A stretch of 64,000 bases of DNA. Source: Campylobacterota bacterium (GTDB lineage Bacteria > Campylobacterota > Campylobacteria > Campylobacterales > Sulfurovaceae). Positions 8,418-16,981 of the stretch are shown here, in pieces; position 1 is the stretch's first letter; each line of letters starts with the position of its first letter. The stretch is from contig QKDN01000054.1 of NCBI GenBank assembly GCA_003252535.1, positions 1 through 64,000 of the forward strand. The letters are read 5' to 3'. Position numbers and translations under genes: made by a program. The notes below the pieces were generated by a model that was not told where the DNA came from, searched no databases, and saw only the letters and a list, made by a program, of their open reading frames with translations.

Positions 8418-11400
8418 ATGGGAACGGCAGTTTTTTGGCGTAGAATATTGCTGGCTGTGACTGTTACGGTCATGGTCGGATGCGGTGGTGGTGGGGGCGG
8501 GGCTTCCAGTGATGATACGAATGATACAGTGAATCATGTGCCTGTTGCCAATGCCCAAAGCATTACCGTCGACGAGGACATCCCGGGCAATGCCGTCACC
8601 CTCAGTGGCACTGATGCAGATGGCGATACGCTCAGCTACACCGTGACCGTACAGCCGTCACACGGCACACTCTCCGGCACCGCTCCCGCACTTACATACA
8701 AACCGGCTGCGAACTACCACGGCAGCGACAGTTTCAAGTTCAAGGTGAATGACGGTACAGCAGACTCTTCCGAAGCTACGGTATCGATCACCGTGAACAG
8801 TGTCAACGATGCACCCAGCGCCTCTCCCCAGAGCGTCACGACCGATGAGGATACTTCCAGGGCTATTACATTGAGCGCGACCGATGCAGACGGTGATACG
8901 CTCAGCTACGCGGTGACCACACAGCCGTCACACGGCACACTCTCCGGCACCGCTCCCGCACTTACATACAAACCGGCTGCGAACTACCACGGCAGCGACA
9001 GCTTCCAGTTCAAAGCAAACGACGGTACGGCAGACTCTGCCGAAGCTTCCGTATCGATCACCGTGAACAGTGTCAACGATGCTCCCGTAGCCAATGCCCA
9101 AAGCATCACGACCAACGAAGAGACCGCCAAAGCGGTCACGCTCAGCGGGAGTGATATCGACGGTGATACGCTCGTCTATACCGTGACCGTACAGCCTTCA
9201 CACGGCAAGCTCACGGGTACGGCACCCAATCTCATCTATACATCCAATACCGACTATTACGGATCGGACAGCTTCAAGTTCAGGGTGAGTGACGGAACGG
9301 CAAACTCGGCAGAGGCAGCGGTCAATATCACCGTCAACAATGTCAACGACACCCCTGCCGCATCCGATTTTACAATGACTCTCGATGTCAATGAGTCTAC
9401 GGTTACGGGCGACTGGTCGGCAGCGTCTGGGGCGAGTGACGGTGACGGTGATACGCTCGGCGCGACGGTCAAGACGCAGGGGAGCTACGGCAGCTGTGTC
9501 GTCACAGGCAGCTCTATCAGTTACCTCAAGAGCCAGGAGACCAATGCCACCGATTCGTGTACTCTCACTCTCTCCGACGGTACTGCCACGGTCGATATCG
9601 GCGTCACGATCGTCGCCCTCTACTGGAAGGAGGTAGCAGCGGGGGCATATCACACGGCAGCGGTCAAAAGCGACGGTACCCTCTGGTCGTGGGGACGCAA
9701 CAATGAGGGGGCGCTTGGGAACGGCACGACCGTGAGCAGCTCTGTCCCGGTACAGGAGTCTACCCACGGCAGCGACTGGGTGAGCGTTTCGGCAGGATTC
9801 CATCATACAGCCGCGATCAAAAGCGACGGTACCCTCTGGTCATGGGGGTACAACATTTACGGACAGCTTGGGAACAACTCGACCGCGAACAGCTCCGTCC
9901 CTGTGCAGGAAGCCAGTCACGGCAGCGACTGGATCAGCGTCTCTGCCGGATACTATCATACCTCTGCGATCAAGAGCGGCGGGACACTATGGTCATGGGG
10001 GCTAAACGGTTTCGGGCAGCTTGGGAACAACTCGACCACGGACAGTCATGTCCCGGTACAGGAGTCTACCCATAGCACCAGCTGGAGCAGCGTCTGTACA
10101 GGGGGTGACCATACCATAGCGATCAGGAGCGACGGTACCCTCTGGGGATGGGGATGCAATACTTTCGGTGAGCTCGGGAACAACTCGACTACCGAGAGCC
10201 ATATCCCGGTACAGGAGTCTACCCACAGTACGGACTGGAGCAGTCTCTCGACAGGGTACGGTCATACTGCGGCGATCAAAAGCAGCGGCACTCTCTGGTC
10301 ATGGGGGAGGAACGACAATGGACAACTTGGGGATAATTCGACCACGGACAGCCTCGTCGCTGTACAGGAGCATTCCATGAGTACCGACTGGGTGAGCATC
10401 TCGGCAGGTTACTATCATACAACTGCTATCAAAAGCAGCGGCACGCTCTGGGCGTGGGGGAACAACAGCCGCGGGCAGCTTGGGGACGATTCGGCCGTGA
10501 ACAGTTCTGTCCCGGTACAGGAAGACACCCAGAGCAGCGACTGGAGCAGTGTCAGCGGAGGAGCCTACCATACCGCAGCGATCAAAACCAACGGTACTCT
10601 CTGGTCATGGGGATGGAGCAATTACGGGCAGCTTGGGAACGGTGCGGTGATCGGAAGCCTGATCCCGAAGCAGGAGGTTACCGAGAGTACATGGATCATG
10701 GTCTCGGGAGGCGCGAACCATACGGCAGCGATCAAGAGTGACCACACACTCTGGTGTTGGGGGTATAATCTCTACGGGCAGCTTGGGAACAATTCTACCA
10801 CAGACAGCTATGCTCCTGTACAGGAGTCTACCGAAAGCACCGACTGGGTGGGTGTCGATGCAGGAGGGGTCTATACTGCCGCTATCAAAAAGGACGGTAC
10901 GATCTGGTCATGGGGGCGTAACGACTACGGGCAGCTGGGGAACAACTTGACGGGAGACAGCCATGTCCCCGTACAGGAGTTCACCCATAGCGACAACTGG
11001 ATGAGTCTCTCTGCGGGGTACTACCATGTCGCAGCGATCAAGATCGACGGGACACTCTGGTCATGGGGCGGGAACTTCTCAGGGCAGCTCGGGAACAACT
11101 CGACCGCGACCAGCACCGTCCCCGTGCAGGAGTTCAGTCAAAGCAATGAATGGATGAGTCTCACTGCCGGAGGTATGCATACTGTAGCGATCAAGCAGGA
11201 CGGTACCCTCTGGGCATGGGGGTACAACCATTACGGCCAGCTTGGGAACAATTCGACCTCCGACGGCTATGTACCCAAGCAGGAATATACCCAGGGCATC
11301 GACTGGGTCAGTGTCGGCGCAGGGTTCTATCATACCGCTGCGATCAGGAAAAACCGTACCCTCTGGGCGTGGGGATACAATGCCTGCGGGCAGCTGGGGA

Positions 11401-11750
11401 ACAACCTGACCACAGACAGCCATATCCCGGTTCAGGAGTTTACACAAAGCGGTGACTGGGTGAGTCTCTCTGCCGGCTTTCTCCATACAACGGCGATCAA
11501 AACCGACGATACCCTCTGGTCATGGGGATGCAACGACTACGGGCAGCTTGGGAACGACTCGATCGTATGGAGCCATGTTCCCGTACAGGAATACATCCAA
11601 AGCAGTGACTGGGCGAGTCTCTCCGCAGGGGACACTCATACGATAGCGATCAGACAGGACGGCACATTGTGGGGATGGGGAAGGAACGATTACGGGCAGC
11701 TCGCGATCGATCTCTATATGGCGCCTTTTCTCCCTGTGGTACGGGAGTAG
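8418..11750 (+). CDS. Large surface lipoprotein with VCBS/cadherin-like and 14 RCC1 repeats
   Basis: The 1110-residue product opens with a lipoprotein signal ending VMVGC (Cys22) and a Gly-rich linker. Residues about 38-310 are three tandem 90-residue Ig/cadherin-like repeats (VCBS/Big_9 type; DADGDTLSY, GSDSFKFKVNDGTA), followed by one diverged repeat to about 400. From about 405 to the end there are 14 RCC1-type repeats, each of about 50 residues with LWSWGxNxxGQLGNNST and VPVQE. RCC1 domains fold as seven-bladed propellers, so 14 repeats would give two. The protein probably sits on the outer membrane and binds something outside the cell; ligand and role are unknown. PglB-type sequons are seen at DTNDT (Asn35), DVNES and ETNAT. 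It converges on the GGDEF gene. Confidence 0.85.
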   Translation: MGTAVFWRRILLAVTVTVMVGCGGGGGGASSDDTNDTVNHVPVANAQSITVDEDIPGNAVTLSGTDADGDTLSYTVTVQPSHGTLSGTAPALTYKPAANYHGSDSFKFKVNDGTADSSEATVSITVNSVNDAPSASPQSVTTDEDTSRAITLSATDADGDTLSYAVTTQPSHGTLSGTAPALTYKPAANYHGSDSFQFKANDGTADSAEASVSITVNSVNDAPVANAQSITTNEETAKAVTLSGSDIDGDTLVYTVTVQPSHGKLTGTAPNLIYTSNTDYYGSDSFKFRVSDGTANSAEAAVNITVNNVNDTPAASDFTMTLDVNESTVTGDWSAASGASDGDGDTLGATVKTQGSYGSCVVTGSSISYLKSQETNATDSCTLTLSDGTATVDIGVTIVALYWKEVAAGAYHTAAVKSDGTLWSWGRNNEGALGNGTTVSSSVPVQESTHGSDWVSVSAGFHHTAAIKSDGTLWSWGYNIYGQLGNNSTANSSVPVQEASHGSDWISVSAGYYHTSAIKSGGTLWSWGLNGFGQLGNNSTTDSHVPVQESTHSTSWSSVCTGGDHTIAIRSDGTLWGWGCNTFGELGNNSTTESHIPVQESTHSTDWSSLSTGYGHTAAIKSSGTLWSWGRNDNGQLGDNSTTDSLVAVQEHSMSTDWVSISAGYYHTTAIKSSGTLWAWGNNSRGQLGDDSAVNSSVPVQEDTQSSDWSSVSGGAYHTAAIKTNGTLWSWGWSNYGQLGNGAVIGSLIPKQEVTESTWIMVSGGANHTAAIKSDHTLWCWGYNLYGQLGNNSTTDSYAPVQESTESTDWVGVDAGGVYTAAIKKDGTIWSWGRNDYGQLGNNLTGDSHVPVQEFTHSDNWMSLSAGYYHVAAIKIDGTLWSWGGNFSGQLGNNSTATSTVPVQEFSQSNEWMSLTAGGMHTVAIKQDGTLWAWGYNHYGQLGNNSTSDGYVPKQEYTQGIDWVSVGAGFYHTAAIRKNRTLWAWGYNACGQLGNNLTTDSHIPVQEFTQSGDWVSLSAGFLHTTAIKTDDTLWSWGCNDYGQLGNDSIVWSHVPVQEYIQSSDWASLSAGDTHTIAIRQDGTLWGWGRNDYGQLAIDLYMAPFLPVVRE

Positions 11751-11760
11751 TGTGGGGAGG

Positions 11761-11789
11761 GGTATGCCCGCCGTATCAGAGGGCATACC
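11761..11789. terminator. Bidirectional hairpin between convergent genes
   Basis: A perfect 9-bp inverted repeat, GGTATGCCC (11761-11769) and GGGCATACC (11781-11789), lies 10 bases after the RCC1 gene stop. Its loop contains the stop codon of the oppositely oriented GGDEF gene. It could end transcripts from both sides. Confidence 0.6.
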
Positions 11790-13104
11790 GTATGCAGTTC
11801 CTGCCGCTTCTCTTGGCTTCGTAGAGGGCTTCGTCGGCTTTGGAGATCACATCTTCGAGGCGCTGGATACCGTGGAAGGCGTTGATGCCGATACTGACCG
11901 TCACGCTGAGGTTGCCGTTGACTTTCAGGGCGGCGATATTGCGTGATATCTTCTGCGCCACCTCCATCGCCTCTTCTATTTCGCTCATCAGCAGGAGCAC
12001 GACGAACTCCTCGCCGCCCCATCTTCCGGCGATGTCGTTGCCGCGCAGAGAGTTGATCAGTGTTTTCGATACGGCTGAGAGTACTTTGTCCCCTGTGTTG
12101 TGGCCGTAATTATCGTTGATCTGTTTGAAATTGTCGATATCGATCAGCAGAAGGGTATCGGAGATAAAGCGACTCTCTTCGTCTTTCTGTCTCTTGTCGA
12201 AAAGCTCTATGAAGTAGTGGCGGTTGTAGAGCCCCGTGAGCTGGTCGGTGAGGGCGCGGGTCTTGTATTGCTGGTTTTCGATCAGGAGTATCCTGTTGAT
12301 CTCCTGCAATTCGCTGAAGTGCTCCTTGATCAGCTGCGACCAGCGGTTGTAGGTGAGCGATATAAGCTCCTTCTGGGTGATCGCGCCGCTGAGGTACCCG
12401 CCGCTGTCGATCACGATGACCCGTTTGAAGGCATTGGAGTTGATGAACTCGAGCGCCTCTTTGATCGTCGATTCGACGTAGAGGGTCCGTACGGGGGAGG
12501 TCATCAGCTCTCTGGCCGGGATATTGAGGTCGATATCGCTCTTCAGCGCCTTGAGTATATCCTTGGCGGTGAGTATCCCTATGGGGACGTTCCTGCGGGT
12601 GATGACGACGCTGTCGAAACTGCTCTGCTCGAAGCGGTCGAAGATATCGAGCACGAGCTCCTCCTCGCCGGCCTCCATGATACTGGTACCGAGGTGGAGG
12701 TATTCGCGCAGGGTGTAGTTTTCAATGAGGGTATCGGGATCGATATGGCTGATGATGTCGGTGAGGGTGACGATACCGTGGAGGGAGCCGTCGCTGTTGA
12801 GGGTGCAGATATACTCGATCTGTTTTTTGAGATGCTCGACACAGGCGAGGATATTGGTCTCTTTATCAAGCGCAGTGATAAAGGGAAGATCGAGCGAACG
12901 GAGCGAACGGTTCTGGTCGATGTTCCGTTTTTTGATATAGACGAGGTCGGCGATCATCAGTATCCTGAACTTCTCTCCGTCCTTGACGATGACATTGCGG
13001 TGGACATTGCTGAGCATCAGCTCGATCCCTTCTCTGATAGTGGAATCGATCTCTATATAGATGACATTGGTCGTCGCCAATTCTTTGAGTGCAGGAAATT
13101 TCAT
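11776..13104 (-). CDS. Diguanylate cyclase with four CBS repeats (CBS4-GGDEF)
   Basis: The 442-residue protein has four CBS repeats in a row (about residues 5-60, 70-130, 150-205, 210-270), that is two Bateman modules, then a short helical linker and a C-terminal GGDEF domain. The active-site loop reads RWGGEEF, a competent diguanylate cyclase motif, with an RGND inhibitory site five residues before it, so product feedback by c-di-GMP is likely. No membrane segment is seen, so it is cytoplasmic. CBS pairs usually bind adenine nucleotides, which suggests that c-di-GMP output follows energy status. I chose the ATG at 13104 because the first CBS repeat begins there; the frame stays open upstream without family similarity, and no good ribosome site is visible. 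Confidence 0.88.
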   Translation of the reverse strand: MKFPALKELATTNVIYIEIDSTIREGIELMLSNVHRNVIVKDGEKFRILMIADLVYIKKRNIDQNRSLRSLDLPFITALDKETNILACVEHLKKQIEYICTLNSDGSLHGIVTLTDIISHIDPDTLIENYTLREYLHLGTSIMEAGEEELVLDIFDRFEQSSFDSVVITRRNVPIGILTAKDILKALKSDIDLNIPARELMTSPVRTLYVESTIKEALEFINSNAFKRVIVIDSGGYLSGAITQKELISLTYNRWSQLIKEHFSELQEINRILLIENQQYKTRALTDQLTGLYNRHYFIELFDKRQKDEESRFISDTLLLIDIDNFKQINDNYGHNTGDKVLSAVSKTLINSLRGNDIAGRWGGEEFVVLLLMSEIEEAMEVAQKISRNIAALKVNGNLSVTVSIGINAFHGIQRLEDVISKADEALYEAKRSGRNCIRYAL

Positions 13105-13292
13105 ACGGTGCGCTTTGGGTTGAAATAGTGTTACTGGTGCTATTTTAATGAAAAAAGGTGAAAGAAGAGGTGAAAATGATGTATAGAGGGGAAAGACCTC
13201 CCTCCAGATACCTGCGGCACATGAGAAGAGAAGGTGGGCTGCTATGTTCCCATCCTGACCCGATATCTCCTCAACCCATTGCACAGGTCTAG

Positions 13293-13334
13293 AAAGAGGC
13301 GTTCAAGATACCGTAATATCTTCAGCGTCTCTTT
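13293..13334. other. Long imperfect hairpin
   Basis: Two 18-base arms (13293-13310 and 13317-13334) pair at 15 of 18 positions around a 6-base loop (CCGTAA). It is neither next to a stop codon nor followed by a T run, so a small RNA or a mobile-element remnant is as possible as a terminator. Confidence 0.4.
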
Positions 13335-13544
13335 GAAGAGTGCAATGATAACCAATCTTGTCTTAAAGTAGTTTGTAACCTCACCCCATCCCATTCCCAT
13401 TGCGGTATATACTGTGGCCGGATCACCGGGAAACGGCGCTTGCAGCCCTCAGAGACAGATATCGCAAGATGTTGGGATACGACCTGTTGATCTCGGGTAC
13501 AGGGGACTCCGGCTCCGCGCGAACCTTGTGTGATGCATGAAAAC

Positions 13545-13584
13545 GGTAACAAAAATGTAATCATTTTGTTACTCTATTGTTACC
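13545..13584 (+). promoter_or_regulatory. GTAAC/GTTAC palindrome cluster upstream of the lipoprotein gene
   Basis: GTAACAAAA (13546-13554) and TTTTGTTAC (13564-13572) form a perfect 9-bp inverted repeat with a 9-base spacer, and a second GTTACC at 13579-13584 mirrors GGTAAC at 13545-13550. Lying 48-87 bases before the start codon, it looks like an operator for a dimeric repressor or activator at the promoter of the lipoprotein gene. Confidence 0.5.
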
Positions 13585-13631
13585 GATCGATTTTATGATT
13601 GCAGTGCAAAAAAACAAAAAGGGATTCTCTC

Positions 13632-14744
13632 ATGACAAACACAAAACTTCTCCTCTCGGTTGCAGCAGCAGCTGTTCTCGCTCTTAACGGTTGTGGCGGC
13701 GGAAGCTCATCATCTACTACAGATACAACTACAACAGACACAAATACTACTGATACTAATACATCTACAACAGGTACTACAACACCTACAAGTGACACAC
13801 TTTCAGGCAAGATCAGTGCTGATACAACACTTACTGCTGATACAGTATGGAAACTCGACGGTAAAGTCGTAGTAGAGAGTGGCGCTACACTCACTATCGA
13901 AGCTGGTACTACAGTGATTGGTGTAGAAGGTACAGATGCATGGCTTATGGTAATGCCAGGTGCGAAACTTATGGCTGAAGGTACAGAAGCTAATCCAATC
14001 CTCTTTACTTCAGAAGTAGCTTACAACGGTGGTACTGAAGCTCCAGGTCAGTGGGGTGGTGTGACACTTATCGGTAACAGCGACAACGATCAGACTGACA
14101 CTTACGAAGTAGACGATACTACTCAGGCTGGTACAGGTGACGCTTCATCAGGTTCACTCAAATATGTAACGATCAACAACACAGGTATCGCAGTAGAGCA
14201 GGATAAAGAGATCAACGGTCTCAGCCTCTTCGGTGTCTCTTCTGCGACAACTGTAGACCACATCACTGTCAACAACTCAGGCGATGACGGTATCGAGATC
14301 TGGGGTGGTACAGTAAACCTCACGAACATCACTATCGTCGGCGCTCAGGATGACGGCTTCGATACAGACCTTGGCTGGACAGGTACAGTAGACGGTCTTG
14401 TGATCTCTGAAGGCAAATACGCTGGTATCGAGATGTCAGGTACATCTACAGGTACATACAAAAATGTAGATATCACTGTAACAAGTGCAGACTCTGAAGG
14501 TGGACTCTACTTCAAAGGACACGATGGTGAGATGCTCGGCGGTCACTTCGAAAATGTCGAGATCACTTACAACACAACATCTGCAGGCTGTATGGTAGGC
14601 AGAGGTACATTCGACAAAGCGAACGCAAGTATGACAGGTGTCGTATGTGACGGTTCGAACACTGACATCATCGCAAAAGACGACACTGTTGCAGTAGATG
14701 TACAGAGTGCTGCCGATATCAAAGCTATGTACGACGCTCAATAA
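13632..14744 (+). CDS. Abundant lipoprotein with a right-handed beta-helix-like body
   Basis: The start is ATG 13632 with GGGA upstream. A lipoprotein signal ends in LALNGC (Cys21), then comes a Ser/Thr-rich linker with two tandem PglB sequons (DTNTT at Asn38, DTNTS at Asn43). The 371-residue body has short beta repeats of the parallel beta-helix kind (GGTVNLTNITIVGAQDDGFD, VDHITVNNSGDDGIEIWGG). Codons are those of highly expressed genes (GGT, ACA, GTA), like the porin and tsf and unlike the TonB operon behind it. It lies 146 bp before that operon and may be a surface partner of the TonB-dependent receptor. No enzyme family is evident. Confidence 0.8.
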   Translation: MTNTKLLLSVAAAAVLALNGCGGGSSSSTTDTTTTDTNTTDTNTSTTGTTTPTSDTLSGKISADTTLTADTVWKLDGKVVVESGATLTIEAGTTVIGVEGTDAWLMVMPGAKLMAEGTEANPILFTSEVAYNGGTEAPGQWGGVTLIGNSDNDQTDTYEVDDTTQAGTGDASSGSLKYVTINNTGIAVEQDKEINGLSLFGVSSATTVDHITVNNSGDDGIEIWGGTVNLTNITIVGAQDDGFDTDLGWTGTVDGLVISEGKYAGIEMSGTSTGTYKNVDITVTSADSEGGLYFKGHDGEMLGGHFENVEITYNTTSAGCMVGRGTFDKANASMTGVVCDGSNTDIIAKDDTVAVDVQSAADIKAMYDAQ

Positions 14745-14765
14745 GTTCCTTAAGACTTACTATCA

Positions 14766-14786
14766 AAAGAGGCATTGCGCCTCTTT
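14766..14786 (+). terminator. Hairpin terminator after the beta-helix lipoprotein gene
   Basis: An 8-bp perfect stem (AAAGAGGC / GCCTCTTT) with a 5-base loop is followed by a pyrimidine-rich TCTTTCTTTTTCC tract. It separates the highly expressed lipoprotein gene from the TonB operon and may let a minority of transcripts through. Confidence 0.75.
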
Positions 14787-14890
14787 GCACTCTTTCTTTT
14801 TCCGTCCCGCCACATTACACCCGGAAGTAGTGTTCTTATATCGTAACTGTGTCGGGACACCATTTCAAAATATATCTTCGGAGTTTATGA

Positions 14891-15655
14891 ATGATAACGA
14901 AATCAACCAGGGCAGTGCTTATTATGCTCGCAGGCATACTTTTGTCGACCAACCTCAAAGCAGACGACGCGATGGTCAAGAGCATTATGGAGCTGAGAAG
15001 CGAAGTAGAATCACTCTATACACAGATCGACAATAACAAAGACGCTTATAAAACACAGATGAAATCCTATGCGCTCCAGATATCGGATAACGAAGCACAG
15101 ATCAACAGACAGGAAACATCGCTCAAACTGACACAGCAGAGCATCGAAAAACTCGAGAAGAAGCTCCAGGAGCTCGGCAGCAGTACCGAAGACCTCAAGC
15201 CAATAGTCCTCGAAGCGATAGACGCACTCGAAAAAGAGATCAGATCGGGAATCCCGTTCAAGATAGAAGAGAGACTCGCATCACTTGCCCAGATCAGGAG
15301 TGACCTCAAATCAGGCGAGATCACCCAGGAGAAAGCGCTGGCGCTCACATGGGCAGCCTACGACGATACCCTCCGTATGACCAAAGAGATCGGAGAGTTC
15401 AAGCAGGAGATCACTCTTGAGGGCAAAGCGGTCATGGCAAAGGTAGCGAAGATCGGTTCGGTAATGATCTTCTTCGCCACCCCCGACAACAGACTCGGAT
15501 ATGTCAAACAGACACCAAAAGGGTACGAGTATGTCGTGACCGAAGACGAGATCGAAAAAGCACAGATACTGGGGCTCTTCGATTCGCTCCAGAAACAGAT
15601 TCGCACAGGATACTTCACACTGCCCAATACACTACTTCTCAAAGGAGCTAAATAA
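14891..15655 (+). CDS. DUF3450-type periplasmic coiled-coil protein of a TonB system
   Basis: The 254-residue product has a signal peptide (about 1-24, cleavage after LKA), a long coiled coil (about 28-110, heptads with many Lys/Glu/Gln) and a compact C-terminal domain with TPDNRLGYVKQTPKGYEY. This is the layout of DUF3450 proteins, which in Vibrio and other marine bacteria sit in front of TtpC-type ExbB proteins in TonB2-like systems. It is the first gene of a seven-gene operon, and its TAA overlaps the ATG of the next gene. Its role is unknown; a periplasmic brace or regulator of the motor complex is a fair guess. Confidence 0.75.
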   Translation: MITKSTRAVLIMLAGILLSTNLKADDAMVKSIMELRSEVESLYTQIDNNKDAYKTQMKSYALQISDNEAQINRQETSLKLTQQSIEKLEKKLQELGSSTEDLKPIVLEAIDALEKEIRSGIPFKIEERLASLAQIRSDLKSGEITQEKALALTWAAYDDTLRMTKEIGEFKQEITLEGKAVMAKVAKIGSVMIFFATPDNRLGYVKQTPKGYEYVVTEDEIEKAQILGLFDSLQKQIRTGYFTLPNTLLLKGAK

Positions 15656-16980
15656 TGAAAGCCCTATCCAAGATCAATCTTTTCATCGCACTGCTCATGC
15701 TGCCGTATGCTGCGGGGGCGAGCGAGCTCGAAAAGGCCTACGAGAAGGAGTATGCGTTCCTCAAGGCGCAAAAAGCCGAACTCGAATCAAGACTTGCCAA
15801 GGACAAAGAGACCCAGGACAAGGAGCTCGGCGACGCCAGGCTCAAGGTCGACACCCTCCAGGAGAAGCTCCTCGATGTCTCCAAGGATGCCAAGGTATCG
15901 GGTGACAGACTTGAAAAGCTCACCAAGAAACTCGGCGAAAAAGAGGAGAACAGCGGGATCACCGGCAATGTGGTCAACCAGGCGACCTCTTCGCTCGAGA
16001 GCTACGGCGTAGCGATACCGCAGAGCGACAAAGTACCCAACGCACAGAAGATCAAGCAGGTGTTCGGCGAGAGCCTCAAGCTCTTCACGACCCTCTCGAC
16101 CCTGCGCAATACCAAGGGGGACTTCTACCTCCCGGACGGGAAGAAAGTGAGCGGCGATATCGTCCTCGTGGGGAACATCGCCGCCTACGGTATCTCTGCC
16201 GAAGCTGCCGGAGCCCTCGCACCGGCGGGCAACAACGCCTACAAGCTCTGGAACGCTGCAAATTCCAGCGACGATGCCAAGGCACTCTTCGCCAAAGAGA
16301 TGATGCCGAGCATCGACCTCTTCGCCTATGAGAACCTCGAAAAAGAGGTCGACTATATCAAGGTCAAAACCCTCTCCGACACCCTCAGGGACGGCGGTAT
16401 CATCGGGTATATCACTTTCGGCCTGGGGGCGTTCGGTCTGCTCCTTCTCGCACTCCGTGCCCTCAACCTCCTCCGCGCAGGGAGCAATGTCACCGAGATC
16501 ACCGATATCGTGGTCAAGAGGGTCGAGAGCGGCAAGAAACATGAAGCGCTCGAAGCGATCAAGAACTACGAGGGCTCTACCGCCCGCGTCATCAAGTCAT
16601 TGCTGAGAAATATCGACAAGGACAGGGAACACATCGAGGATATCGTCATGGAGAACATCCTCAACGAAAGCTCGCAGATCGACAGGTTCGGCAGCTTCGT
16701 CCTCGTCATCGCCGCCGTGGCTCCGCTCCTCGGACTTCTGGGTACGGTCACCGGGATGATCGAGACCTTCGATGTCATCACAGAGTTCGGTACGGGCGAT
16801 CCGAAGCTCCTCTCGGGAGGTATCTCCGCTGCGCTCGTGACCACGATGCAGGGACTCATCGTAGCGATCCCGCTGCTGCTTCTGGGCAACCTCCTCTCGG
16901 GCTGGGCGCAGAGCATCAAGGACTCTATGGAGCAGAACGCTCTCCATATCGTCAACCTCTACGAGAAACACAGAGGCTAG
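15655..16980 (+). CDS. TtpC-like MotA/TolQ/ExbB proton-channel protein with periplasmic N-terminal domain
   Basis: At 441 residues this is about twice the length of ExbB. A signal peptide (about 1-22) precedes a coiled-coil region (25-110) and a periplasmic domain (to about 240). A transmembrane helix follows near 252-272 (IIGYITFGLGAFGLLLLALRAL), then the MotA/TolQ/ExbB domain with PLLGLLGTVTGMIETF and a GLIVAIPLLLLGNLL helix. TtpC proteins of Vibrio have this build and are needed for TonB2 activity together with ExbB2/ExbD2. It should work in the inner membrane with the next three proteins. One base separates its stop from the exbB start. Confidence 0.85.
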   Translation: MKALSKINLFIALLMLPYAAGASELEKAYEKEYAFLKAQKAELESRLAKDKETQDKELGDARLKVDTLQEKLLDVSKDAKVSGDRLEKLTKKLGEKEENSGITGNVVNQATSSLESYGVAIPQSDKVPNAQKIKQVFGESLKLFTTLSTLRNTKGDFYLPDGKKVSGDIVLVGNIAAYGISAEAAGALAPAGNNAYKLWNAANSSDDAKALFAKEMMPSIDLFAYENLEKEVDYIKVKTLSDTLRDGGIIGYITFGLGAFGLLLLALRALNLLRAGSNVTEITDIVVKRVESGKKHEALEAIKNYEGSTARVIKSLLRNIDKDREHIEDIVMENILNESSQIDRFGSFVLVIAAVAPLLGLLGTVTGMIETFDVITEFGTGDPKLLSGGISAALVTTMQGLIVAIPLLLLGNLLSGWAQSIKDSMEQNALHIVNLYEKHRG

Positions 16981-16981
16981 T

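Larger units (their letters stand above)
13105..13631. other. Divergent intergenic region, no gene recognised
   Basis: These 527 bases separate the GGDEF gene (minus) from the beta-helix lipoprotein gene (plus). An 80-codon minus-strand open frame (13322-13564) has no ribosome site and no recognisable sequence, so I do not call it. Visible structure is a long imperfect hairpin at 13293-13334 and a GTAAC palindrome at 13545-13584. A GC-rich stretch at about 13400-13530 could be a folded leader RNA, but I cannot match it to a known riboswitch. Confidence 0.5.

Noticed and set aside
12100-13128. 342-codon plus-strand open frame opposite the GGDEF gene
   Set aside because: The minus strand encodes a clear CBS4-GGDEF protein; the plus frame is its shadow.
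13322-13564. 80-codon minus-strand open frame in the divergent intergenic region
   Set aside because: No ribosome site, odd composition and no family resemblance; kept only as part of the noncoding entry.
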